The position numbers and the translations under genes were made by a program. The notes beneath the pieces are model-generated. The model was not told where the DNA came from. It searched no databases and saw nothing but the letters and a program-made list of their open reading frames with translations. A stretch of 38,382 bases of DNA from Bacteroides sp. CAG:530 (GTDB lineage Bacteria > Bacteroidota > Bacteroidia > Bacteroidales > Bacteroidaceae): the NCBI GenBank assembly GCA_000434735.1, contig FR881290.1, positions 1-38,382 on the forward strand. Reading direction: 5' to 3'. Shown here piece after piece: positions 15,027-24,493 of this stretch. How positions within the stretch are numbered: the first letter of the stretch is position 1; every line of letters starts with the position of its first letter.

Positions 15027-17252
15027 ATGATCAATCCTATTGTTAAGACGATCGAGATGAGTGATGGCAGAACCATCACACTCGAAACGGGAAAGCTGGC
15101 AAAACAGGCAGATGGTGCTGTTATGCTACGCATGGGTAACACCATGTTACTGGCTACTGTTTGTGCAGCAAAAGATGCAGTTCCCGGAACAGACTTCATG
15201 CCTCTTCAGGTAGAGTATAAAGAAAAATATTCGGCATTCGGCCGCTTCCCTGGTGGCTTCACCAAACGCGAAGGTAAAGCTTCAGACTACGAAATCCTGA
15301 CTTGCCGTTTGGTAGACCGCGCATTGCGTCCGTTGTTCCCCGATAATTTCCACGCAGAAGTTTACGTTAACATCATATTGTTCTCTGCCGATGGCGTAGA
15401 TATGCCTGATGCTTTGGCTGGTTTAGCAGCTTCAGCAGCTTTGGCTGTATCAGACATTCCGTTCGGCGGTCCTATTTCAGAAGTACGTGTAGCACGTATA
15501 GACGGTCAGTTCGTTATCGACCCAACTTTCGAGCAGTTGGAAAAAGCCGATATGGACTTGATGGTAGCCGCTACTTACGAAAACATCATGATGGTAGAAG
15601 GCGAAATGAAGGAAGTAAGCGAACAAGATTTGCTTGAAGCCCTGAAATGCGCTCACGAAGCTATCAAGGTACACTGCAAGGCTCAGATGGAACTAGCAGA
15701 AGCAGTAGGCTCTACAGTTAAACGTGAATATTGCCACGAAGAAAACGACGAAGAATTGCGTAAGGCAGTTCACGAATTCTGCTATGCAAAAGCATACGCT
15801 ATCGCTGAATCGGGCAACAAGAACAAGCACGAACGCGAAGATGCTTTCAACGCCATCTGCGACGAATTCAAGGCTCAATATACAGAAGAAGAACTGGAAG
15901 AAAAAGGCGGCATGATAGACCGTTACTACCACGACGTAGAAAAAGAAGCTATGCGCCGTTGCATCTTGGACGAAGGCAAGCGTCTTGACGGACGTAAGAC
16001 TAACGAAATCCGTCCTATCTGGTGCGAAGTTAGTCCGCTGCCAATGCCTCACGGTTCATCAATCTTTACTCGTGGCGAAACTCAGTCATTGAGTACAGTT
16101 ACATTGGGTACTAAGCTCGACGAAAAGCTCGTAGACGACGTACTCGATCAGCACAAAGAACGTTTCTTGCTTCACTATAACTTCCCTCCATTCTCTACAG
16201 GCGAAGCTAAAGCACAGCGCGGTGTAGGTCGTCGTGAAATCGGTCACGGACACTTGGCATGGCGTGCGTTGAAGGGACAGATTCCTGCAAACTATCCGTA
16301 CACCGTTCGCGTAGTTTCAGATATCCTCGAATCTAACGGTTCATCTTCTATGGCTACTGTATGTGCCGGAACATTGGCGTTGATGGATGCTGGTGTGCCT
16401 ATCAACAACCCTGTATCTGGTATCGCAATGGGATTGATCAAAAATGCCGGAGAAGAAAAATATGCCGTTCTGTCGGATATCCTTGGCGACGAAGACCACT
16501 TGGGCGATATGGACTTCAAGGTAACCGGAACAAAGAATGGTATCACTGCTACTCAGATGGATATCAAGTGCGACGGTTTGACATACGACATTCTGGAAAA
16601 AGCGTTGTTGCAAGCTAAAGAAGGCCGCGAGTTTATCTTGGGCAAACTGACTGACTGCATCGCTGAACCACGTGCCGACCTGAAACCTAACGCTCCGCGT
16701 ATCGAAAGCCTGACTATTCCGAAAGAATTCATCGGAGCAGTAATCGGCCCGGGCGGAAAGATTATCCAGGGTATGCAGGAAGAAACAGGCGCTACTATCA
16801 CTATCGAAGAAGTTGACGGTGTAGGACGCATCGAAATTGCAGCAAGCAACAAGAAGAGCATCGATGACGCAATGCGTATCATTAAAGGTATCGTAGCTGT
16901 ACCAGAAGTAGGTGAAGTATACACCGGTAAAGTTCGCTCTGTTATGCCTTACGGTGCATTCGTAGAATTCTTGCCTGGCAAGGATGGTTTGCTCCACATC
17001 TCTGAAATCGACTGGAAGCGTTTGGAAACAATCGAAGAATCTGGTTTGAAAGAAGGTGATGAAATTCAGGTTAAGCTGTTGGACATCGATCCTAAGACTG
17101 GTAAGTTCAAATTGTCTCACAAAGTTCTTCTCCCTAAACCGGAAGGAATGACTGAAGAAAGACCTCGTCATCCACGCCGCGAAGGTGGAAAGCCTCAGCA
17201 CAGAGAACACAGAGAAAACCGTGGTGAGAGAGAAAACAAAGAACAGAACTAA
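15027..17252 (+). CDS. pnp: Polyribonucleotide nucleotidyltransferase (PNPase)
   Basis: A 741-residue protein with complete PNPase architecture. First RNase PH domain at about 10-140 (FGRFPGGFTKREGKAS), alpha-helical linker domain at about 150-310, second RNase PH domain at about 320-540 with the GRKTNEIRPIWCEV opening and GDEDHLGDMDFKV active-site Asp cluster, KH domain near 566-620 (GAVIGPGGKIIQG) and S1 domain near 628-700 (GKVRSVMPYGAFVEF). A charged Arg/Glu-rich tail closes the protein. It degrades RNA 3' to 5' phosphorolytically, and in degradosome-like complexes in other bacteria. It is a single gene with its own promoter and terminator. Confidence 0.98.
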   Translation: MINPIVKTIEMSDGRTITLETGKLAKQADGAVMLRMGNTMLLATVCAAKDAVPGTDFMPLQVEYKEKYSAFGRFPGGFTKREGKASDYEILTCRLVDRALRPLFPDNFHAEVYVNIILFSADGVDMPDALAGLAASAALAVSDIPFGGPISEVRVARIDGQFVIDPTFEQLEKADMDLMVAATYENIMMVEGEMKEVSEQDLLEALKCAHEAIKVHCKAQMELAEAVGSTVKREYCHEENDEELRKAVHEFCYAKAYAIAESGNKNKHEREDAFNAICDEFKAQYTEEELEEKGGMIDRYYHDVEKEAMRRCILDEGKRLDGRKTNEIRPIWCEVSPLPMPHGSSIFTRGETQSLSTVTLGTKLDEKLVDDVLDQHKERFLLHYNFPPFSTGEAKAQRGVGRREIGHGHLAWRALKGQIPANYPYTVRVVSDILESNGSSSMATVCAGTLALMDAGVPINNPVSGIAMGLIKNAGEEKYAVLSDILGDEDHLGDMDFKVTGTKNGITATQMDIKCDGLTYDILEKALLQAKEGREFILGKLTDCIAEPRADLKPNAPRIESLTIPKEFIGAVIGPGGKIIQGMQEETGATITIEEVDGVGRIEIAASNKKSIDDAMRIIKGIVAVPEVGEVYTGKVRSVMPYGAFVEFLPGKDGLLHISEIDWKRLETIEESGLKEGDEIQVKLLDIDPKTGKFKLSHKVLLPKPEGMTEERPRHPRREGGKPQHREHRENRGERENKEQN

Positions 17253-17277
17253 TAATCGAAAGATATATTACTTTAAT

Positions 17278-17318
17278 AAAAGCGAGACTGCATCCAGCTG
17301 ATGCGGCCTCGCTTTTTT
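17278..17318 (+). terminator. Terminator after pnp
   Basis: AAAAGCGAG (17278-17286) pairs with CTCGCTTTT (17308-17316), with an inner GCATC/GATGC stem, then further T residues. Confidence 0.9.
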
Positions 17319-17414
17319 CTTAGGGATATTCAGCGAATAAACCAAATTAAGCCAACTAAATACAGACTCTATTACACCAAAACCAAATATCCCTTAACCC
17401 CTAACCAACTCATT

Positions 17415-17699
17415 TCACAATGAGAATATATAGTACCACAAGGTTATTAACAGGGCTACAGTCGAGAAAAGATTAAGCACAAGACAACGTGTGTACAAGC
17501 CATACAGATTTACCACAAGGAGCGTTATAGACGCTGCAAGAATCCATATCGTGCGGTGACTGTTAAATGACTCCATCTGGTCTGAGTGAGTACGATTCTT
17601 AATCCAATCTTTTAAATACTCTCCAGCTATCGTTCCAGAAAGTACCATCATTATAATGGCGAATCCACGAAAAGCATCCAAAGAAATAGCACGTTTCAT
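17415..17699 (-). pseudogene. Remnant of a DUF5009/NagX-like membrane acyltransferase
   Basis: An open frame of about 95 residues starts MKRAISLDAFRGFAIIMM, which is the N-terminus of Bacteroidetes DUF5009-type acyltransferases. After LSGTIAG the sequence jumps to a short soluble stretch and then to two hydrophobic segments, SHRTIWILAASITLLVVN and TVALLITLWYYIF, before a stop. Intact members are about 360-400 residues with around ten membrane spans. An internal deletion and a lost C-terminus fit what is seen. An intact relative (18240-19421) lies directly upstream in the same direction, so this looks like a decayed duplicate or the eroded end of an older locus. Confidence 0.65.
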
Positions 17700-17804
17700 A
17701 ATTTCTCTAAACCAAATAAGTGAAAACTTGCCCATCACTGACCCTTACGGCATCAATGACAGGCAAGCCAAAATATAATAAAAAATCTCAGATGTTATCC
17801 AATA

Positions 17805-17928
17805 TTATTTGTAACGTTTGGTATCCCACCATACACGTACATTCAAACCGTCTCCCTTTCCTTTGAAAAAGAGCTGCTACTGGCCATGCCGGATTCTTTT
17901 CGTGTTGCGATTTGAAATTCATAAGCAT
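17805..17928 (-). pseudogene. C-terminal fragment of an unidentified gene with internal stop
   Basis: In one minus-strand frame the sequence reads QLFFKGKGDGLNVRVWW and ends DTKRYK before a TAA at 17805-17807. It is preceded in frame by a TAG and then by TKRIRHGQ. The composition looks like a real protein C-terminus. The family is not recognised. It lies just upstream of the acyltransferase remnant in the same direction, which suggests two adjacent genes of an older operon were both lost. Confidence 0.4.
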
Positions 17929-18150
17929 TTAACTTTTAGTTTAACAAAGTATAAACATTAAATATTAACTATGGCGCAAATACACATAAGCTTATTATAT
18001 AATCAATAAAATAAAGAATGTTTTCATTAAATGCTTTTATATTTTACACATAAACTTCACAAAAACAAACTTAACCCATTAGATTAACCAATAGTTTTAT
18101 TATATTAATATAATTCTTCAAGAATTAACCGATAACAATTAATAGGACGA
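17929..18150. other. AT-rich intergenic region, nothing recognised
   Basis: About 220 bp of very AT-rich sequence with stops in all frames. No promoter, RNA gene or repeat could be supported here. Confidence 0.4.
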
Positions 18151-18222
18151 AAAGCGCCTTGCAAAGACAGAAGCATTGTAACACAACACGTGAATTACGC
18201 TTTCATCTTTACAAGGCGCTTT
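18151..18222 (-). terminator. Long-stem hairpin closing the acyltransferase unit
   Basis: AAAGCGCCTTGCAAAGA (18151-18167) pairs with TCTTTACAAGGCGCTTT (18206-18222) with one mismatch around a 38-nt loop. It lies 17 bp after the acyltransferase stop codon. The T-run after it on the minus strand is short, so efficiency is uncertain. Confidence 0.55.
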
Positions 18223-18239
18223 ATATTGCCGTATACGGC

Positions 18240-19421
18240 TTAGAGTCTGATATAGATTTTCCGTTTATACAATTGATAACCTATACACCAAATGAGCGAT
18301 ACAAACGATATGGCATAAAGAAGCGATCCTAAATAATCGCCAAACACCGGTTGAAAAAAGAAGGTGTAACAAGCGTTTCTAACACAAATAGGTTCTCCCT
18401 GACAAGTAAAGAAGTTAGTGGCAAACAAAATAGCCATCACACTTGCTGTTACATACATAAATAATGGATTCGATCCGAAAGACTCAAAAAAACGGAATCC
18501 TTTTCTATACCCTTTCACATCAATCAGCCATATCAACAAGGCCAACAGGCTACTACCCAAGCCACAAGTTACCAACACAAATGTAGGCGACCAAATCTTT
18601 TTATTAATAGGGCAACCGTAGTTTAACAAGAAACCACTAAAAGTGAGCACAACACCGCATAACAAAAGAGTCAGCAATTGAGATTGCAAAAGTTGCTCAC
18701 GGGTAATCTTCTGATCACGATTAACTAAACAACGACCTATCAAAAATCCAATTAGCACGTGAGCTACCGACGGAATGGTGCTCAATACACCCTCCGGATC
18801 TATATTGTGATCGTTATACATATGGTTAGCCAATATGCGGCAATCTACCCACGACAAGATATTCGTCTCGTCATAAGCGAATCCATTTCCAAGTCCAAGA
18901 ATAACGGCATATCCTACCAACAATCCTCCTATCAGATAAGGAATATAACGATGACGTATCCATAACACCAAGAAGGCAGCTATACCATAGCTTATAGCCA
19001 AACGCTGCAACACACCCGAATAACGAAGAGGCCAACTACCAAAGACAGAAGTCCACAGGTTTTCAAAAAATGATAGTTGTTCGGGAGCTGTCGACCAATA
19101 ATAACAAAACCACGAGAACCAGTCGATACCTATACCCAACAAAATCAAGACAACGGTACGCTTCAGTATCTTCATAGCCAAGCGAGGCGAGAAAACGAAG
19201 TTTGATTTAGATAGGGATAAATACATAGATACACCCATGATAAACATAAAAAACGGAAACACCAAATCGGTAGGTGTCAGTCCATTCCATTCCGCATGCT
19301 TGAGCGGAGCATAGGTAGAAGCGTAATTGCCCGGATAATTCACCAAAATCATTCCTGAAATCGTAATGCCTCGCATCACATCTAGCGCCAGCAAACGCTT
19401 ACTTTCGACTTTCTGTCCCAT
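18240..19421 (-). CDS. Membrane acyltransferase, DUF5009/NagX/HGSNAT-like
   Basis: A 393-residue polytopic membrane protein. The N-terminus reads LLALDVMRGITISGMILVN, then YAPLKHAEWNGLTPTDLVFPFFMF. This KHAEWNG-to-DLVFPFF block, with His42, is the signature of the NagX and human heparan-alpha-glucosaminide N-acetyltransferase (HGSNAT) family, in which the His is implicated in acetyl transfer. About ten hydrophobic segments follow. It could acetylate terminal alpha-glucosamine or another released sugar across the inner membrane; the acceptor is inferred from context with GH89, GH20 and GH18. It is the last gene of the unit, 21 bp after the SGNH hydrolase. Confidence 0.85.
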   Translation of the reverse strand: MGQKVESKRLLALDVMRGITISGMILVNYPGNYASTYAPLKHAEWNGLTPTDLVFPFFMFIMGVSMYLSLSKSNFVFSPRLAMKILKRTVVLILLGIGIDWFSWFCYYWSTAPEQLSFFENLWTSVFGSWPLRYSGVLQRLAISYGIAAFLVLWIRHRYIPYLIGGLLVGYAVILGLGNGFAYDETNILSWVDCRILANHMYNDHNIDPEGVLSTIPSVAHVLIGFLIGRCLVNRDQKITREQLLQSQLLTLLLCGVVLTFSGFLLNYGCPINKKIWSPTFVLVTCGLGSSLLALLIWLIDVKGYRKGFRFFESFGSNPLFMYVTASVMAILFATNFFTCQGEPICVRNACYTFFFQPVFGDYLGSLLYAISFVSLIWCIGYQLYKRKIYIRL

Positions 19422-19442
19422 AATTTCTATATCCTTATAATA

Positions 19443-20519
19443 TTACTTTATCAATCGTTTCAGTACAGGATACATCACATTTGAATAACGCATCATACCC
19501 AAATCGGTAAAATGAATGGCATCTACAGTACCTTCACGGTCTTCACCAATGAAATCCTTAGAAGAAACATAATAAATATGCTTTTCTGTTTTCTTCAGTT
19601 CTTTGAACTTACGAAGAAGAGTTTTATTCAGCTTAGAAAGACTCTCGCCTCCCTTGATGTCATAGTGAGTACTTGTAAAGATCGGATCTTCCACAAATAT
19701 AATAGGAGTATCAGGATGTTTGTCGCGGATGATGTGATAAAATTTATCCATACGCTCTTCCATTTGCTCTACAGTAACATTTGGAACGAAATCGAGTACA
19801 AAAGCACTTGCGTCTACACCCGACATAAGTTCTGCCACTTCAAAATCAAGGAAAGCATTTCCACTAAAGCCTAAGTTAATACATTCACGATTCAAACGAC
19901 GAGACAAGATATTAGTAAAGGCCATACCAGGACGAGAGGCGCAACCTCCCTGTAAGATACTTGTACCGTACATCACCACGGGCTTCTCACGACGGGGCGA
20001 ATCTAATTGAGGTTGCTCAATAACCGACAGACTGTCAACTCCAATCTCCAACGAACTAACTCCGTCATAAAGAGACAAATTCACCATGTATTCGCGCATC
20101 TCAGGCTCCATGCGTCCTACTACCAAGTATTCAGTCTTTTTCAATTGTGGACGGGCACTGTTTATAAAACGCCAACACTTAGCTTTCGCATCCCAACAAT
20201 AAAGGTCCAATCCACGTACACCCACATCGGCCATATGGTCCATGTGGAAATTATTCAAACTCTCCCATCTAAGCGCAATCTGCGTAGAATTACTGCGAAA
20301 ACGTACAGACATACCAGCTGAATTACGGCTCAAATACCACAACGGCTCTCTTGATACCGACTTGTAAGAATCGGGGAAACGTACATAACGCTCTGTTGTA
20401 GCGTCAGTAGCCTTTCCGAGCAAAGGGAAATCACTAGCATTGTGATAAACAATCTGCGCATCGGCATAAAACACACAATGTAAACACAAAAACAGCAGTA
20501 AAACAGATATTTTCTTCAT
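19443..20519 (-). CDS. SGNH/GDSL hydrolase with GxDLY N-terminal domain
   Basis: A 358-residue exported esterase-like protein. The signal peptide ends near ADAQ (19-22). Residues about 30-165 form the beta-sandwich GxDLY domain named for VRGLDLYCW (GLDLY at 103-107). The SGNH domain (about 178-358) has the block I Ser187 in VVMYGTSILQGG, GFSGNAF for the Gly/Asn blocks, and the Asp-x-x-His pair in DAIHFTDLGM near the C-terminus. It probably removes acetyl or other acyl groups from glycans in the periplasm or at the surface. A longer frame begins at 20579, but the signal peptide fits the ATG at 20519. It stands between GH20 and the acyltransferase; deacylation paired with acylation is an interesting context. 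Confidence 0.88.
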   Translation of the reverse strand: MKKISVLLLFLCLHCVFYADAQIVYHNASDFPLLGKATDATTERYVRFPDSYKSVSREPLWYLSRNSAGMSVRFRSNSTQIALRWESLNNFHMDHMADVGVRGLDLYCWDAKAKCWRFINSARPQLKKTEYLVVGRMEPEMREYMVNLSLYDGVSSLEIGVDSLSVIEQPQLDSPRREKPVVMYGTSILQGGCASRPGMAFTNILSRRLNRECINLGFSGNAFLDFEVAELMSGVDASAFVLDFVPNVTVEQMEERMDKFYHIIRDKHPDTPIIFVEDPIFTSTHYDIKGGESLSKLNKTLLRKFKELKKTEKHIYYVSSKDFIGEDREGTVDAIHFTDLGMMRYSNVMYPVLKRLIK

Positions 20520-20595
20520 GATATTGATAAAAAATGAGATGAACCTCATATCGTATATTCCATGCGATGCATCCTCCAAAATAAAAAGTTATAAA

Positions 20596-22170
20596 TTATC
20601 TTGCAATCTCAAAAGGTACGTGAACCGAAACGCCGGCTTTCATCAGCTCGTACACATTAGGCAGAACGCGCTTCTTAAACGACTCCCATCCGCGGTTTTC
20701 CATCTGAGTCCAACCAGCTTCGGCCAAAGCGAAGGCACGCGGAAAAGACATATAGGTAGCACGGTTGATGTCGATAATGGCTTCGCCCCACAGAGCACCC
20801 ATTACTCCCCAAATATGTTTCTGCTTATTCAGAGGACGACCATAGCCCGGATCCAATCTATAAGCACGTTCCAACGTTGTCATAGGCATTCCCCAGTTGT
20901 TGTATTCCGGAAGATCGCCCTTATACTGTGGATAGTCATAATAACAGTGCTCGCCCGGAGCCATAATCACATCATTTCCCTTCTCGGCAGAGATATCAAG
21001 TCCTGTAGGAGTCATACCTCCACGCCAGCTAACCAGCACTACGTCTTTCGGATAAGGGAACAAATAATCATCTGCGGGTGGATATTCATTGTTCAACTCA
21101 AACCACAGAATAGGTTTCTTACCGTACTTACGAGCCGAAGCCAAGATATTCTCAAAGAAAGGAATCATCAACTGAGCCGGATTGGTATAATTTCTCTCTT
21201 TCATCAAAAGACGGCACAAGTCACATTTCTCCCAGTTCTTAGGAATGTCGGCCTCATCACCCCCCAAGTGCATCAACGGCGATTTAAACATACCCGCAAC
21301 TTCACGGATAATATCGTCCATCATAACATACACGTCTTCATTACCGGCACACAGCATCATATGTCCAGTCTTACCGATAATCTTTTCGGCTTCACGCTGG
21401 TGGATACAAGCCATATCGGGATATTTAGCCAACAATGATACAGTATGTCCAGGCACATCGATTTCCGGAATCAGCTGTACATGGCGCTGTGCTGCATATT
21501 CCTCCAACTCCTGAATATCCTTTTTAGTGTAGAATCTGTCGCCTGCCAATTTAGGATATGTTTCAATCCATACACTCCAACCTTGGTCGTCAGACAGATG
21601 AAGCTGCAACGCGTTATATTTGTATTTCACCATCTGATCGATGTAGAATTTAATATCGTTAACCGGAAGGAAATTACGAGCAGGGTCGAGCATCAACGCA
21701 CGGTAGCCGAAACGAGGACAGTCGTCAATTTCGATAGCCGAAACAGCCTGCTGCTTGGTAGCGCATACATCGCCAGCCATTAGTTGGTCTAATGTCATCA
21801 ATCCATAAAATACGGCAGCTGTCGTAGCACCTTTAATTTCCAATCGTTTGTCGTTCACGCTCAATTTGTAATGATCGTTCTTCTTCAACGATTTATCAAT
21901 CAACAAGCGAACTTGAGCATCCGAACTCGCCTTTGCCTGTTCTACCTTCAGTCCGAATCTCTTCTGAAACAAAGATTCTACTGTTTGCAACTCAAATTGC
22001 AAGCTATCGGCCTGTATATAACAAGCCACTTCCTTTCTTTGCAATTTCAATGGAGCTTGTGAGCTCACAGAAATTTTGTTCGGCATCGGAATCAACGCCG
22101 ACAAATTGTCTTGTGCAAAAAGATTAGATACCAAACACAAGACTAAGCTTATAAATAAAAAACGCTTCAT
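20596..22170 (-). CDS. GH20 beta-N-acetylhexosaminidase
   Basis: A 524-residue exported enzyme with a cleavable signal (residues 1-19, FAQ). The non-catalytic GH20b domain covers about 25-150. The TIM barrel begins FGYRALMLDPARNFLPV; it contains LQLHLSDDQGW and the catalytic Asp305-Glu306 pair in MHLGGDEADIP, where Asp orients the substrate N-acetyl group and Glu is the acid. It releases terminal beta-GlcNAc or beta-GalNAc. It begins 7 bp after the GH18 gene, so it is co-transcribed with it and could process its products. Confidence 0.95.
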   Translation of the reverse strand: MKRFLFISLVLCLVSNLFAQDNLSALIPMPNKISVSSQAPLKLQRKEVACYIQADSLQFELQTVESLFQKRFGLKVEQAKASSDAQVRLLIDKSLKKNDHYKLSVNDKRLEIKGATTAAVFYGLMTLDQLMAGDVCATKQQAVSAIEIDDCPRFGYRALMLDPARNFLPVNDIKFYIDQMVKYKYNALQLHLSDDQGWSVWIETYPKLAGDRFYTKKDIQELEEYAAQRHVQLIPEIDVPGHTVSLLAKYPDMACIHQREAEKIIGKTGHMMLCAGNEDVYVMMDDIIREVAGMFKSPLMHLGGDEADIPKNWEKCDLCRLLMKERNYTNPAQLMIPFFENILASARKYGKKPILWFELNNEYPPADDYLFPYPKDVVLVSWRGGMTPTGLDISAEKGNDVIMAPGEHCYYDYPQYKGDLPEYNNWGMPMTTLERAYRLDPGYGRPLNKQKHIWGVMGALWGEAIIDINRATYMSFPRAFALAEAGWTQMENRGWESFKKRVLPNVYELMKAGVSVHVPFEIAR

Positions 22171-22177
22171 TAAAATA

Positions 22178-23254
22178 TTACTTATCCATTAATCCATTAT
22201 ATACCGCTTTACGCAATGTGCCATTGGCATCATCGGCATCGTAACGCCAATACATAATTCCCTTCAAACCTTTCTCTTTTACATATTTACATTTGTAGCC
22301 TAAAGATTTTGCATTATCATAAGTGCAAACAAATGTACCTGTGTTATCCACCAAATAAGGAACCTTAGCTTTGTCGTCCCAACGTTCAGTAAATTTATCT
22401 TTTATCGTAATCAACTGATTATAATCTACCCAACCAGGGACTTGCGTTCCGTCACCATGTCCATAAAAAGGAACGCCCAAAACCAATTTATCTACGGAGA
22501 ATCCTTTTAACTTATGTAACGTAACAGCCTCATCGTCCCAAACATCGCTTGTATGTTCTGATTTATATAAAGCAGAATGATGATAAGGAGAAGTACCTAA
22601 ATCGTATGACATAATATTCACATAGTCTACTATCGGATACAAATCCTTTAAATTCAAGCACTCTCCACCAGACGAGGAAGCCAAGGTAAGCAATTTATCT
22701 TTCCCTATAGCCTTACGAATCTCTTTCATCATCAACGTATAGTTTTTAGTATCATCGGGATGAGAAGTAAGACCATTAGGGCTCAAAGTAGGATATTCCC
22801 AATCAATATCGATACCATCGATATTATACTGATCTAAAATTCGCTTACAGTCTTTTGCAAATGCTTTACGTTTTTCAGCATCTCTAGCCATCTGACTAAA
22901 TCCTTCACTCTCCTTTCCATAGCCACCTATAGATAGACAGATCTTCAACTTCGGACTTTGTTTTTTCAGCCCTGCTATCTGCTTTAAGTTTTCCGGACGC
23001 TGAATAACAATACCGTCAAAAGACTTATTAACGTTACCAAATCCGTAATTAATATGAGTCAACAAGCTAGGATCAGGCAGACCTTCGGCTCCAGACCACA
23101 CATAAGCCAAAATGATATAACCATCATCAGACGGTTTTGTCTCCGACGACTCTCCGCCTGTAGAAAAATCAGGAATATTTCCACTATCAGAGTCACCACA
23201 GCCACTCAGGAAAAACATTAAAAATAATAATGCTAAGGAAAAGAACTTTCTCAT
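22178..23254 (-). CDS. GH18 lipoprotein (chitinase/endo-glycosidase family), copy 2
   Basis: A 358-residue lipoprotein with lipobox FLSGC (Cys19) followed by Gly-Asp-Ser-Asp, suggestive of surface display. The GH18 barrel shows KICLSIGGYG (104-113) and the catalytic motif DGIDIDWE (146-153) with the acid Glu153. The C-terminal GIMYWRYDADDANG holds the conserved Trp of the barrel floor. GH18 enzymes cleave beta-1,4 bonds next to N-acetylglucosamine by substrate-assisted catalysis; whether this is a chitinase or an endo-beta-N-acetylglucosaminidase is not settled. It is clearly paralogous to the neighbour at 23360-24436, with the same length and order of motifs. Confidence 0.92.
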   Translation of the reverse strand: MRKFFSLALLFLMFFLSGCGDSDSGNIPDFSTGGESSETKPSDDGYIILAYVWSGAEGLPDPSLLTHINYGFGNVNKSFDGIVIQRPENLKQIAGLKKQSPKLKICLSIGGYGKESEGFSQMARDAEKRKAFAKDCKRILDQYNIDGIDIDWEYPTLSPNGLTSHPDDTKNYTLMMKEIRKAIGKDKLLTLASSSGGECLNLKDLYPIVDYVNIMSYDLGTSPYHHSALYKSEHTSDVWDDEAVTLHKLKGFSVDKLVLGVPFYGHGDGTQVPGWVDYNQLITIKDKFTERWDDKAKVPYLVDNTGTFVCTYDNAKSLGYKCKYVKEKGLKGIMYWRYDADDANGTLRKAVYNGLMDK

Positions 23255-23293
23255 AATACTTTATATGTAGATTTAACAAACAATTATATTTAA

Positions 23294-23301
23294 CAAAGGT
23301 A
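23294..23301 (-). promoter_or_regulatory. Possible promoter -7 box between the two GH18 genes
   Basis: TACCTTTG on the minus strand in the 105-bp gap, about 40 bp before the downstream GH18 start. No -33 TTG at the usual spacing. A second looser match, TAGATTTG, lies at 23311-23318. Confidence 0.4.
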
Positions 23302-23359
23302 TTACTACAGCAAATCTAATAAACTATTTTATTAACCTCATCCGATAATTTAAACGTTA

Positions 23360-24436
23360 TTATTCCGTCATTGCATCGTATACCGCTTTACGCAATGTAC
23401 CCTTGGCGTCATCAGCTTCATAGAACCAACTCATGACACCTTTCAAGCCTTTCTTTTTTGCATATTCACATTTATACACCAATGATTTTGCGTTATCGAA
23501 GGTGAACATAAGTTTTCCGTTTCGGTCAGCCAAATAAGGAACTTTAGCCACATCATCCCAACGTTCGATAAGGTCCTTTAAACACTGTTCCTTCACCATA
23601 TCTTTATAATAAACCATTTTAAGTTTACCACCAACTGAACTATATCCATAGAAAGGAAGTCCCAACACTAATTTATGAAGAGGGAAACCCGCTAAATTAT
23701 GCAAAGAAGTAGCCTTGTCGCACCAGAAATCCCCTGTAAATTCTGACTTGTAGAGAGCAGAATTATGCTGATTAAAGCCACACATATCATAAGACATAAT
23801 ATTCACAAAATCGACTATAGGCAACAAATCCTTAAAATCAAAGCACTCTGCGCTAGCAGAAGAAGCCAATGTAAGCAACTTATTATCTCCGATAGCCTTG
23901 CGTATTTCTTTCATCATCAGAGTGTAATTTTTAGTATCTTGCGAAGTTGCAGCAATACCCTCAGAATGTTTTGTAGGGTATTCCCAATCAATATCAATAC
24001 CATCTATACCATATTCATCTAAAAGGCGCTTGCAATTCAACGCAAAAGCCTTACGCTTTCCAGCGTCTCTGGCCATTTGGCTGAAGCCTTCACTACAAGT
24101 TCCCCAACCACCAATAGACAAACATATCTTTAAGTTCGGGTTTTGTTTCTTCAGCCCTGCCACCTCTCTAAAATGTTCTGGTGTATCAATATCTATATCT
24201 ACAAAGTTAGTCTTATCGAGATGACCAAACGCATAATTAATATGAGTTACCAAATTAGGATCGGGCAATTCTTTAAAGCTGTGCCATACATAAGACAATA
24301 TAATAGGTTTCTCATCTGCCGGTTTAGACAATTCTTCTCCAATTGAGAAATTCGGAATGTTCCCGTTCACTGAACTGCTACAACAAACCAACAAAAGCAT
24401 TGAGAACAATGACGCAAAATAGAAATGCTTTCTCAT
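23360..24436 (-). CDS. GH18 lipoprotein (chitinase/endo-glycosidase family), copy 1
   Basis: A 358-residue lipoprotein; the lipobox is around LLVCC (Cys18 or 19). The barrel has KICLSIGGWG (103-112) and the complete catalytic motif DGIDIDWE (145-152) with Glu152. It is alignable over its whole length with the neighbouring GH18, but the substrate loop near residues 260-290 differs (KLKMVYYKDM here, GTQVPGWVDY there), which suggests changed specificity or substrate position. It is the first gene after the strong hairpin terminator at 24726-24785 and is preceded by a likely promoter, so it begins a second transcription unit of the locus. Confidence 0.92.
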   Translation of the reverse strand: MRKHFYFASLFSMLLLVCCSSSVNGNIPNFSIGEELSKPADEKPIILSYVWHSFKELPDPNLVTHINYAFGHLDKTNFVDIDIDTPEHFREVAGLKKQNPNLKICLSIGGWGTCSEGFSQMARDAGKRKAFALNCKRLLDEYGIDGIDIDWEYPTKHSEGIAATSQDTKNYTLMMKEIRKAIGDNKLLTLASSASAECFDFKDLLPIVDFVNIMSYDMCGFNQHNSALYKSEFTGDFWCDKATSLHNLAGFPLHKLVLGLPFYGYSSVGGKLKMVYYKDMVKEQCLKDLIERWDDVAKVPYLADRNGKLMFTFDNAKSLVYKCEYAKKKGLKGVMSWFYEADDAKGTLRKAVYDAMTE

Positions 24437-24485
24437 AATATGACTTAGATAGGAGTGATTTATAAATTAATTATTAAACCCTTTG

Positions 24486-24493
24486 CAAATATA
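24486..24493 (-). promoter_or_regulatory. Promoter -7 box of the GH18-GH20-SGNH-acyltransferase unit
   Basis: TATATTTG on the minus strand, 50 bp before the first GH18 ATG. The -33 element is not clear. The upstream 230 bp are AT-rich and hold nothing else recognisable. Confidence 0.45.

Noticed and set aside
16341..17210. 289-codon antisense frame opposite pnp
   Set aside because: Shadow of the biased codon use of the highly expressed pnp gene; PNPase on the other strand is unambiguous.
20518..21438. 306-codon frame antisense to GH20
   Set aside because: Opposite an intact GH20 gene with catalytic residues; no promoter or recognisable motif.
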